The notes under the pieces: model-generated | The model's database searches: none | What the model was told of the DNA's origin: nothing | What the model saw: only the letters and a program-made list of their open reading frames with translations | Assembly (NCBI GenBank): GCA_965247375.1 | Contig: CBDFHU010000070.1 | Location: forward strand, 35,270 to 99,269 | From: Arsenicibacter sp965247375 | GTDB taxonomy: Bacteria > Bacteroidota > Bacteroidia > Cytophagales > Spirosomataceae | Length of the DNA: 64,000 bases | Direction: 5' to 3' | Position numbers and translations under genes: made by a program | Shown here: in pieces, positions 19,131 through 26,296 of the stretch | Numbering within the stretch: position 1 is the stretch's first letter | Layout: each line of letters starts with the position of its first letter

Positions 19131-19604
19131 CTATTCAGCAGCTTCTACAATTTTCTTTTTACGGCCACGTGGTTTGCCGGTATACTCCGGTTTCGGAGCC
19201 TGATCTTCAATCTGGAGTTCGAAGCCGCTTGTATCACCATACTCAAACGGCTTAACTGTAAAGGTGAACTTTGATTTTGAAAAGTCTACACCATTATTCT
19301 GAAGAATCAGCGCAAGCGGAATACAGTATCCACGACCTGTTTGCTCCATTTTGAATGTATCAGAACCACCCTCAGCAACAGGAATTAAATACAGGGATTT
19401 AATTTTCCGTTTTCCGGCCTGAGTAGCAATTTTGAATGATGCTGTCTCGGGGTTCACATCTAACTGTTCAACAGTTTTTGACGGAAACACTAATTTTCCA
19501 AAAGCAGAAATTGTTCCGGTCAGTTCAACTTCTTTTGCCTCTTTTTTAGGACTTGGTTTGCTGTTTTCTTCAACAGAAAAAAAGCGAAGTTCTTTTTCTT
19601 TCAT
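19131..19604 (-). CDS. Uncharacterised protein with AT-hook-like C-terminus
   Basis: A 157-residue soluble protein that I do not recognise. The N-terminal 25 residues are charged (KPSPKKEAKEVEL). The centre (about 26-135) looks like a single beta-rich domain. The C-terminus 'GKPRGRKKKI' fits the AT-hook core (K/R-x-R-G-R-x-K). DNA binding is therefore possible but unproven. It is a single gene with its own terminator and a long AT-rich upstream region shared with the divergent DUF1080 gene. Confidence 0.7.
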   Translation of the reverse strand: MKEKELRFFSVEENSKPSPKKEAKEVELTGTISAFGKLVFPSKTVEQLDVNPETASFKIATQAGKRKIKSLYLIPVAEGGSDTFKMEQTGRGYCIPLALILQNNGVDFSKSKFTFTVKPFEYGDTSGFELQIEDQAPKPEYTGKPRGRKKKIVEAAE

Positions 19605-19957
19605 TTCTAGTGACGGCTTTATGTTAAATAAGCGTGAGTCTTTCAGCTACAAAAATGCTAACATTTTTTGTAGTTCAATACATTTATTTACTAATCTAGT
19701 TTATGGCACGGATTTTTTTTCTTTTTACTATTTTTTTTCAGACTTATACGTTCTGATTTTCCCCCTTCTACGTATATACCCAAAAATTATTTGCCGTTTC
19801 TGTACCCGATAAACAGGTAACCTGTATTTCTTATATTAACTCTTAAACAAACAGGCTATTACATGAAGGTTTATACATAAAATTGAAAAAAGTGTTGCAA
19901 ATTGAGTAAGAATCATTAAAAGTACTGCTTTACCCGGTAGACAGACATACCCTTATT
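19605..19957. other. AT-rich divergent intergenic region
   Basis: A 353-bp region between divergent genes, clearly richer in A+T than its surroundings, with several T-runs (19708-19740). It must hold promoters for both neighbours, but I see no confident TTTG/TAnnTTTG pair and no small gene. It could also be a target for AT-minor-groove binding by the AT-hook-like protein, which is speculation. Confidence 0.5.
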
Positions 19958-20683
19958 ATGGCCAGAATCATACCTTTATTTTTTGCAGTCCTGTTATTCT
20001 CAATAGCAGTTAATGCACAATCAGTCAACATATTAAGCAGCTCAGAAAAGAAAGACGGCTGGATTTTACTCTTCAACGGAAAAGATAAAACCGGCTGGCA
20101 TTCATACGGAAAAAAAGAAACGGGTTCTGCCTGGATTATTGAAGAGAATGCCCTGAAACTTAACGTTCCGAACCGTGCCGGGAACAAAGCCGTTAACGGT
20201 GGTGATATGGTGACGGATGCTGTTTTTTCCGGAAATTTTGAATTTAAAGCTGATTGGAAAGTTAGCAGACTAGCCAATAGCGGGATCTTTTTTTTCGTTA
20301 CAGAAAGCCCTGCTAATATAAATATGCATGATACAGGTCTTGAGTTACAAGTTCTCGATGACGCCATCTATGAAGGTGCGAAAGAGAACACACACAGGGC
20401 CGGTGATTTTTTTGGCGTTGCCAATGCCCGTCTCAGAGAAGTGAATCCGGCCGGTGAGTGGAATCAGGTACATGTGGTTCTGCAACACAATAAGCTAACT
20501 GTAAAAATGAACGGCTTTACGATCCAGGAACATGATCTCGGCAGCGATGACTGGAAGAACCGGATTGCCAATAGCGGCCTCAAAAATGCACCTGTCAGTA
20601 AACGGCAATTTAAAGGCCGGATCGGTCTTCAGGACTGGGGTAGTACGGTCTGGTATCGCAATATCAAACTGCGCCCGCTTTAG
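19958..20683 (+). CDS. Secreted DUF1080 (3-keto-disaccharide hydrolase-type) protein
   Basis: A 241-residue protein with a signal peptide (LLFSIAVNAQS). It carries one DUF1080 domain: 'GWILLFNGKDKTGWHSYGKK', 'FEFKADWKVSRLANSGIFF', 'GLELQVLDDAIYEGAKENT', 'RAGDFFGV' and 'IGLQDWGSTVWYRNIKLRPL'. Such lectin-like jelly-roll proteins include enzymes acting on 3-keto-glycosides; a catalytic role is possible but not assured. No operon partner is visible; the next gene lies about 235 bp on. Confidence 0.88.
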   Translation: MARIIPLFFAVLLFSIAVNAQSVNILSSSEKKDGWILLFNGKDKTGWHSYGKKETGSAWIIEENALKLNVPNRAGNKAVNGGDMVTDAVFSGNFEFKADWKVSRLANSGIFFFVTESPANINMHDTGLELQVLDDAIYEGAKENTHRAGDFFGVANARLREVNPAGEWNQVHVVLQHNKLTVKMNGFTIQEHDLGSDDWKNRIANSGLKNAPVSKRQFKGRIGLQDWGSTVWYRNIKLRPL

Positions 20684-20870
20684 CATTTTTTGTTTAAGAA
20701 TACGTACACATTTTACCTGTTTTATTAAACAATTTGTTTGAATTTCCGGCATATGTTACCGGGTTTATTTTTCAGTTTGCGTATTTTTGTTGAAGCCTGA
20801 GTGTACCTGATTAACAGACATTTTCCTTTTCCGGTGTTTAAGATGTACAAAAAGTAGCGATATAGATGTG

Positions 20871-20878
20871 TATCTTTG
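20871..20878 (+). promoter_or_regulatory. -7 promoter element (TATCTTTG) before XRE regulator
   Basis: TATCTTTG fits TAnnTTTG exactly, but no clear TTTG lies about 19 bp upstream. It sits downstream of the first in-frame ATG (20868), which favours the GTG at 20919 as the real start of the next gene. Confidence 0.45.
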
Positions 20879-20918
20879 TCACACCAGATACTGGTATGAC
20901 AATTTTAATCATGATTCT

Positions 20919-22412
20919 GTGAGCCTTCCCACCGATCATATCCGACTATTATTTGGTCTGAAGCTTCGTCAGCTGCGTATCGACAAAGGCATTTCCGTCA
21001 GCGAACTGGCGCAAAAAGCCGGCTTGTCGATCTCCTATATTACTGAAATTGAGAAAGGGCGCAAGTATCCGAAAGCGGATAAAATAGCGGCCCTTGCGAA
21101 TGCCATGCAGGTTGATTATGACAGCATGGTCTCGCTGAAACTCAGCAAAAAACTCGAACCGATCTCCGACTTACTGAAGTCGAAGTTTCTGACCGAAATA
21201 CCGCTGGAGCTGTTCGGCATTGATCCGGCCGATTTACTGGAACTCCTTGCTGAAGCACCTGCCAAAGTCAGTGCCATGATCCGTACCTTCATGGACATTG
21301 CCCTCAGCTACAATATGAGTGTAGAACGGCTGTATTTAGCGATGCTGCGTTCGTATCAGGAACTGCACGATAACCATTTTGAAGATATGGAGTCGGATGC
21401 TGACCGGTTCCTGGCCGAGTTCGACGCCGCCGGTACCGGCATCTCGGAAGCCCTGCTGGTTAACCTGTTTAAGACACGATACGAAGTTAAGATTCAGACA
21501 TTTAATCCGGCAGCCTTACCCGAACTGGCATCGCTTCGGTCGGTATACCGCCCCGAAACCAAAACACTCCATATGAACGAAAACCTCTCGGTTGAGCAGC
21601 GGTTATTTGTTCTTGCGCGTGAAATCGGTTTCCTGTATCTGGGCTTGAAAAACCGCCCGCAGACCTATTCGTATGTTGAGGCGGATTCGTTCGAACAGAT
21701 TCTGAATAATTATAAGGCCTCCTATTTCGCGGGGGCCATTCTGATCCGGCGCGATAAGCTCGTCCAGCGCCTGAACGGGCTGTTTTCCGGTCAGGTCTGG
21801 AATGAAGAGAACCTGCTGACAATCATTCAGGACTTCCGCTCAACGCCGGAACGTTTCTTTTACCGGCTCAGCAATGTGCTGCCAAAATATTTCGGAATTG
21901 ACCAGCTGTTTTTCTACCGCTTTAATCATACCGCCGGGCAAACAAATTTTCACCTGACGAAAGAGATGCACCTGTCACGGACGCAGGGGCCGCGCGGTAT
22001 TGTCGACGGGCATTTCTGCCGCCGCTGGGTAGCGCTCACGATTCTGGAGGAACTTTCAGCCGTTCAGGAGCAAAAGCAATTCGACGGCGCCCTTTGCCGG
22101 GCACAGGTTTCAACCTACGCTGATTCGGGGCAGGCCTATCTCATTATCTCGGTAGCCCATCCTTATCAGCTGCGGTTGCAGCCGGGAGCAGCCCGTCAGA
22201 ACATGAGCGTTTCGATGTGTTTTGCGGTAAATGACACCCTGCGGTCAAAAGTCAACTTCCTGAACGACCCTAACCTTTCGCATCGTGTAGTCAATGAAGC
22301 CTGCGAGCGGTGCGGTATTTTTGATTGCCGGGAGCGGGTGGCGGCACCGGTAATTTTACAGAAAAAGCGCCGGATGGAGGCTATGAAACAAGTGGTGGCG
22401 AAGTTAGGCTAG
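20919..22412 (+). CDS. XRE-family regulator with degenerate IrrE/ImmA-like and C-terminal regulator domains
   Basis: A 497-residue protein from the GTG at 20919; the longer frame from 20868 would begin upstream of the -7 element. Residues 5-62 are an XRE helix-turn-helix ('LRQLRIDKGISVSELAQKAG', 'SYITEIEKGRKYP'). The middle has an IrrE/ImmA-like segment ('LSVEQRLFVLAREIGFLYLG') in which the HExxH metal motif is lost. The C-terminal third resembles short-chain fatty acyl regulators (RamB/PrpR-like), with a conserved-looking C-x2-C-x4-C ('ACERCGIFDCRE'). A role as a one-component transcription regulator is likely; ligand unknown. The last 32 bp overlap the convergent gene. Confidence 0.78.
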   Translation: MSLPTDHIRLLFGLKLRQLRIDKGISVSELAQKAGLSISYITEIEKGRKYPKADKIAALANAMQVDYDSMVSLKLSKKLEPISDLLKSKFLTEIPLELFGIDPADLLELLAEAPAKVSAMIRTFMDIALSYNMSVERLYLAMLRSYQELHDNHFEDMESDADRFLAEFDAAGTGISEALLVNLFKTRYEVKIQTFNPAALPELASLRSVYRPETKTLHMNENLSVEQRLFVLAREIGFLYLGLKNRPQTYSYVEADSFEQILNNYKASYFAGAILIRRDKLVQRLNGLFSGQVWNEENLLTIIQDFRSTPERFFYRLSNVLPKYFGIDQLFFYRFNHTAGQTNFHLTKEMHLSRTQGPRGIVDGHFCRRWVALTILEELSAVQEQKQFDGALCRAQVSTYADSGQAYLIISVAHPYQLRLQPGAARQNMSVSMCFAVNDTLRSKVNFLNDPNLSHRVVNEACERCGIFDCRERVAAPVILQKKRRMEAMKQVVAKLG

Positions 22413-24954
22413 GGTTTGTCCGGATGTAAGGCCAAAGGGTTTCGGCCAGTTCTGTAATGCCGGAGACATCATGTTCGTATTCTTCCGGAACCCCCATCTC
22501 CCGCCATTTTTTGACGGCACTGATGAGTAACTTGCGGTCTTCAAGCAGGCCAATAAGTTCTTTTTCAAGTTCATCCAGCTGTTTTGTCGGTATATGCAGT
22601 TTCAGCAGTTCGTTCAGTAGCGCCTTTTTCTGTTCGGGCGAATGAATCGCATAACCGGCAAACATTTCAGCGCCAAACCCGTGCCGGCACGCTTCCTTCA
22701 GGTATTCCTTGATCCGGAGAATCTGCTCCCTGAACTGATACAACTGATGCGGATTCTGCAGAAGCCGTTTCTTGTTTACTTCTTTTTTAAACTGACCCCG
22801 CAACTGGTTCATCAGGAAACAGGCGGCGTAAAAACTTACCCGCCGGCATTCGTCTTTGCGTGGCCGGAAGGCCCGGTTAGGCGTACGGGGCAAGCGGATC
22901 AGGCGATACATCTGTCCCATCAGAAAACTGAGTCCACCCAGAAGTTTCCTGTCATAATGGTCAAAATCAAACTCATGATTGTCCGGATGTCCCTCATCCA
23001 GATGACGTACAAACTCCTCCTGCACCATACTGATGTCCAGATTCCGGTAAGCGGCATCATCGGCACGGTGCAGAATCACGGCCATCGCTTCTGTCCGGCG
23101 GTTATCCAGCCGCGCCATTACCCCGAACAGATGATGAATATCGGTCCGGCGCCTGATTTTTGATGAAGCAAAGTTCAACGAAAACAGCATGGTACCAAGA
23201 GCAGTGTTGCGTTCGCCGGGCTCCAGCTGGATCTGCAGAGAACTCATTTGCCGGTGCAATTCCGCACGGCCGCTGAAGTGTTCATTTGCCCGGGCAAACG
23301 TCAGCTGCCCGTCAGCCTGCATGTGCAGGACATAGCGGTAGATTTTATACATATCTTCCTCTCCCTGCCGGTCGCAGACATAACAGTCGTAATACCCCTT
23401 AAAGCGGGCAATTCCCTGCTCGTCCAGTGGCTCTTCAGCGTCAACGACGATATCTTTCAGAAAACTGTCTGTTAATGAACGGTTCAGCTCTGTTTCGTGA
23501 TTGCCGGTCAGAAAGCGATAGTAATCAGCAAAATAGCCATTACGGTGAAAATCCCTTACCGGCAACGTCCCTACAACGGCCTTCGGGTTTTCTTCCAGAA
23601 TTAAGCGGCCGGCCGTCGGAATCGACAATCCCTTATTTAGCCCGGAATGAATACCCAGGAAGCACTTCCGCTGATTAAGCCGTTCGGGTCTGGTATACAG
23701 CAGGTACCGTATCCGGTAGGCCTGAACTCCCGGCAAATAGTCAAGCTCCAGCCACAGTACCTCATCGGTATAACGTACGACTCCGGTCATCACACTGACA
23801 TTGTCGGGGTCACCATACATACACACCACCTCTCCGGATGGTCTGATGTCAATAGTATTACAGATAATCTGATGCTTTCCCCGTTCCGGATGCACAAAAT
23901 ACGTCTGGTAAATTCCGGTCAGGTTCTGCAACCGGCGGACATCCCGGGCGCCGGGCAGTTCGGCCAGCGACTGAAACTCGCCGGAGGCAACTTCCAGCCG
24001 CTGATGTGTCAGAAAGTACTGAATTTCAACCGGGGGCTGTTTTAATTCCCGTTTATAGGCATCCAGTTCAAGCATTGCCTCAGCATGGGTCTCATACCGC
24101 ACCAGCACTACAACACCGGCCATAGCATCACCGGTCCGCCGCTGGCTGCCGCTGACGATACCGAGTATAATCAGTTGCTGATCATGAAAGGTGTTCAGCG
24201 ATAATTGCAGGAAATTCGGGACGCGCGCTGCTTCGGAACCCTCTGCTGCTTCTTGCCCGTTGCGCATCCGGATATATATCTGATTATTTGACAGCTGGCT
24301 TTCCGTTGCCGTAAAGACATCGTCCGAATAGAGCAAGTCACTGAAAATCAACCTTGTTGAACCCCATTCATTACCCTCCCGTGTCAATAGTCCGTAGCCG
24401 ATGGATTCCTGCGTATCCTGTTTCCGCCAGAAATAAAGCAGATAGTACCGCCGTCCATCTCTGGGCAGCTCGCAGCGGTGAATAATATCGTCGCCGCTGT
24501 AAAACAGCAGCATACCCCGCTCAGAGCGAATATCAAACCGGCACAAGGCCGCATAATGGCTGATAAAATAAAGTGCCAGTGTAATCTGTTTTGGCCGGAT
24601 ATATTTCCGGTCCGGCTGAGGATCCCCCTTGATGCGGATTACCTCATTCAAATACGTTGTTGAAAAACCGTCGTGTACGTAATCCGGCGTTGCCAGATTA
24701 TCCCGGATTATCGTCCAGCTGTCACGCTTGTGTGTCTGCGGGTTCCGCGACGCTTCCTGAAAAATCCGCAGCCCCTCGGCAAACTGAAAACGCAGCGGAT
24801 GGAGATTATATACGTCACTGGATTCATCCGGAAGTAAGCAGTTTTCCAACAGTTTTCGTACACGTATCAAACGCTCCTCCAAAGTTTCTCCGGTCAAACT
24901 TTGCTCTGTTTTTTTCGACGGCTTCTGTGTCTTTGGATTAGCAGAAAAAGGCAT
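22381..24954 (-). CDS. Unrecognised 857-residue protein
   Basis: I do not recognise this protein. It has no signal peptide or membrane helix. The N-terminal 30 residues are basic and Ser/Thr-rich, followed by a helical part ('LEERLIRVRKLLENCLLP') and a tyrosine-rich beta region. Two stretches look like repeats of one unit: 'LTGIYQTYFVHPERGKHQI' and 'FKGYYDCYVCDRQGEEDMY', each followed by strands; the endings 'SQRRTGDAMAGVVVLVR' and 'LDNRRTEAMAVILHR' also match. The C-terminal 200 residues are helical. It is convergent with, and overlaps, the XRE gene and lies divergent to the peptide array. Confidence 0.75.
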   Translation of the reverse strand: MPFSANPKTQKPSKKTEQSLTGETLEERLIRVRKLLENCLLPDESSDVYNLHPLRFQFAEGLRIFQEASRNPQTHKRDSWTIIRDNLATPDYVHDGFSTTYLNEVIRIKGDPQPDRKYIRPKQITLALYFISHYAALCRFDIRSERGMLLFYSGDDIIHRCELPRDGRRYYLLYFWRKQDTQESIGYGLLTREGNEWGSTRLIFSDLLYSDDVFTATESQLSNNQIYIRMRNGQEAAEGSEAARVPNFLQLSLNTFHDQQLIILGIVSGSQRRTGDAMAGVVVLVRYETHAEAMLELDAYKRELKQPPVEIQYFLTHQRLEVASGEFQSLAELPGARDVRRLQNLTGIYQTYFVHPERGKHQIICNTIDIRPSGEVVCMYGDPDNVSVMTGVVRYTDEVLWLELDYLPGVQAYRIRYLLYTRPERLNQRKCFLGIHSGLNKGLSIPTAGRLILEENPKAVVGTLPVRDFHRNGYFADYYRFLTGNHETELNRSLTDSFLKDIVVDAEEPLDEQGIARFKGYYDCYVCDRQGEEDMYKIYRYVLHMQADGQLTFARANEHFSGRAELHRQMSSLQIQLEPGERNTALGTMLFSLNFASSKIRRRTDIHHLFGVMARLDNRRTEAMAVILHRADDAAYRNLDISMVQEEFVRHLDEGHPDNHEFDFDHYDRKLLGGLSFLMGQMYRLIRLPRTPNRAFRPRKDECRRVSFYAACFLMNQLRGQFKKEVNKKRLLQNPHQLYQFREQILRIKEYLKEACRHGFGAEMFAGYAIHSPEQKKALLNELLKLHIPTKQLDELEKELIGLLEDRKLLISAVKKWREMGVPEEYEHDVSGITELAETLWPYIRTNPSLTSPPLVS

Positions 24955-25144
24955 ACAATAATGCTGAAAGGAATTACTGTCTGTAGCTAAAATGCAAGTT
25001 AGGGATTATTGGAAGTTTTTGGAAAAAATTAAGCTAATCAGACCGTGTAAACTTGCATAAGATTTCTGAAGGGCATTAACAAAATCACAGAAAAATATAT
25101 GCTCTGTATGAACTGATATAAAACCATAAAACAAATAAAAAACC

Positions 25145-25279
25145 ATGAAAAAATTCCTCGTGCTCCTGTTTTTAGTTGCTGCAGCTTCAGCTTGTGAACA
25201 AACGCAAACCTCGGTTGACCCTGTAACCAATGAAGCCAGCGGCGATACCAGTCACATCGGCGGCGGACGCCCGCGTTAA
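25145..25279 (+). CDS. Lipoprotein-like peptide, array copy 1
   Basis: A 44-residue product: basic N-terminus MKK, hydrophobic core FLVLLFLVAAASA, Cys at residue 17 in a lipobox-like site (ASAC), then EQTQTSVDPVTNEASGDT and the invariant end SHIGGGRPR. The predicted mature part is 28 residues from the Cys. It is the first of six tandem copies and closest to copy 5 in its FLVLLFL core. Likely exported and perhaps lipid-anchored; function unknown. Confidence 0.8.
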   Translation: MKKFLVLLFLVAAASACEQTQTSVDPVTNEASGDTSHIGGGRPR

Positions 25280-25325
25280 GTCGTTTCTCTTTCACAATAT
25301 AAACTCATTTAAATGCAATAACCCC

Positions 25326-25463
25326 ATGAAAAAAATATTCATACTCCTGCTTCTGGTTGCTGCCACTGTTTCGGCCTGTGAACAAACTCAGACATCGGTG
25401 GATCCGGTCACTAATGAATCACCCGGCGACACCAGCCACATCGGCGGCGGACGCCCGCGTTAA
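25326..25463 (+). CDS. Lipoprotein-like peptide, array copy 2
   Basis: A 45-residue product with the core IFILLLLVAATVSAC (Cys at residue 18) and the tail EQTQTSVDPVTNESPGDT plus SHIGGGRPR. It differs from copy 3 by a single residue (Ile for Val at position 6). The reading frame continues open upstream into copy 1's 3' part, but the ATG at 25326 matches the start of every other copy. Confidence 0.8.
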   Translation: MKKIFILLLLVAATVSACEQTQTSVDPVTNESPGDTSHIGGGRPR

Positions 25464-25508
25464 TCCACTCGTAATCAATCCAAAAATATCAAAACGTATT
25501 ATAATCCC

Positions 25509-25646
25509 ATGAAAAAAATATTCGTACTCCTGCTTCTGGTTGCTGCCACTGTTTCGGCCTGTGAACAAACTCAGACATCGGTGGATCCGGTCACTAATGA
25601 ATCACCCGGCGACACCAGCCACATCGGCGGCGGACGCCCGCGTTAA
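25509..25646 (+). CDS. Lipoprotein-like peptide, array copy 3
   Basis: A 45-residue product identical in protein sequence to copy 4, yet differing from it at 13 third-codon positions, all silent. That is direct evidence of purifying selection on the peptide. Same layout as the others: MKK start, hydrophobic core, VSAC lipobox-like site, acidic middle and the HIGGGRPR end. Confidence 0.82.
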   Translation: MKKIFVLLLLVAATVSACEQTQTSVDPVTNESPGDTSHIGGGRPR

Positions 25647-25691
25647 TCCACTCGTAATCAATCCAAAAACATCAAAACGTATTATAATCCC

Positions 25692-25829
25692 ATGAAAAAA
25701 ATATTCGTACTCCTGCTTCTGGTTGCTGCTACAGTTTCGGCCTGTGAACAAACACAAACCTCTGTTGATCCGGTCACTAATGAATCGCCTGGTGACACCA
25801 GTCACATTGGCGGCGGACGCCCGCGCTAA
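25692..25829 (+). CDS. Lipoprotein-like peptide, array copy 4
   Basis: A 45-residue product with the same amino acid sequence as copy 3 (core IFVLLLLVAATVSAC). The spacer before it is nearly identical to the one before copy 3, so this unit arose from the same duplication but has since collected silent changes. Confidence 0.82.
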   Translation: MKKIFVLLLLVAATVSACEQTQTSVDPVTNESPGDTSHIGGGRPR

Positions 25830-25874
25830 TCCTTCTTTCACTGATGTACCTACACAGAAAATCACATTAATCTT

Positions 25875-26009
25875 ATGAAAAAATTTCTCGTACTCCTGTT
25901 TTTAGTTGCGGCTGCTTCGGCCTGTGAACAAACACAAACTTCTGTTGATCCGATTACAAATGAATCGCCCAGCGATACCAGTCACATCGGCGGCGGACGC
26001 CCGCGCTAA
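25875..26009 (+). CDS. Lipoprotein-like peptide, array copy 5
   Basis: A 44-residue product of the FLVLLFL type like copy 1, with ASAC at the lipobox-like site, then EQTQTSVDPITNESPSDT and SHIGGGRPR. It has a unique spacer on each side. Confidence 0.8.
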   Translation: MKKFLVLLFLVAAASACEQTQTSVDPITNESPSDTSHIGGGRPR

Positions 26010-26055
26010 TCGGGTAATATCCAGATATCAAGCTTATTATAACGCATCAAAACTC

Positions 26056-26190
26056 ATGAAAAAGTTAGTCATCCTCATGCTTCTTGTCGTCGCCGCTTCG
26101 GCCTGCGAACAAAACCAGTCTCAACCTGAACCTCTCACAGTAGAAGCCTCCGGCGATACCAGCCATATTGGCGGTGGCCGGCCTCGCTAA
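26056..26190 (+). CDS. Lipoprotein-like peptide, array copy 6 (most divergent)
   Basis: A 44-residue product with core LVILMLLVVAASAC and a changed middle, EQNQSQPEPLTVEASGDT, but the same last nine residues, SHIGGGRPR. The strongest conservation across the array is therefore at the C-terminus. A hairpin at 26232-26273 closes the array. Confidence 0.8.
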   Translation: MKKLVILMLLVVAASACEQNQSQPEPLTVEASGDTSHIGGGRPR

Positions 26191-26231
26191 TCCCCCCGAA
26201 AGTATGTACACTAAAGATTACCGGATTACTG

Positions 26232-26273
26232 CAAATAAGCCATAACTTTGTTATGACGGTTATGGCTTATTTG
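26232..26273 (+). promoter_or_regulatory. Hairpin after the peptide array, overlapping a -7 element
   Basis: A perfect 15-bp stem (26232-26246 with 26259-26273) and a 12-nt loop. It may terminate transcription of the array. TAACTTTG at 26243-26250, a match to TAnnTTTG, lies across the stem and loop 47 bp before the CHAT gene start. The palindrome could thus also be an operator over the CHAT promoter. I cannot tell which. Confidence 0.5.
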
Positions 26274-26296
26274 TTACGTGAGAGTTGGTCTGGTGT

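Larger units (their letters stand above)
25145..26190 (+). repeat. Tandem array of six 181-183-bp gene-spacer units
   Basis: Six near-identical small genes start at 25145, 25326, 25509, 25692, 25875 and 26056, giving periods of 181, 183, 183, 183 and 181 bp. Genes are 135 or 138 bp; spacers are always 45 or 46 bp although only spacers two and three share sequence. All copies end in the same coding segment for HIGGGRPR. This is an expanded gene family, not a CRISPR array. Confidence 0.95.

Noticed and set aside
25145..26190. Regular repeats resembling a CRISPR array
   Set aside because: Units are 135-138-bp genes with 45-46-bp spacers; repeats are far too long, code for a conserved peptide and have silent substitutions. 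No cas genes are nearby.
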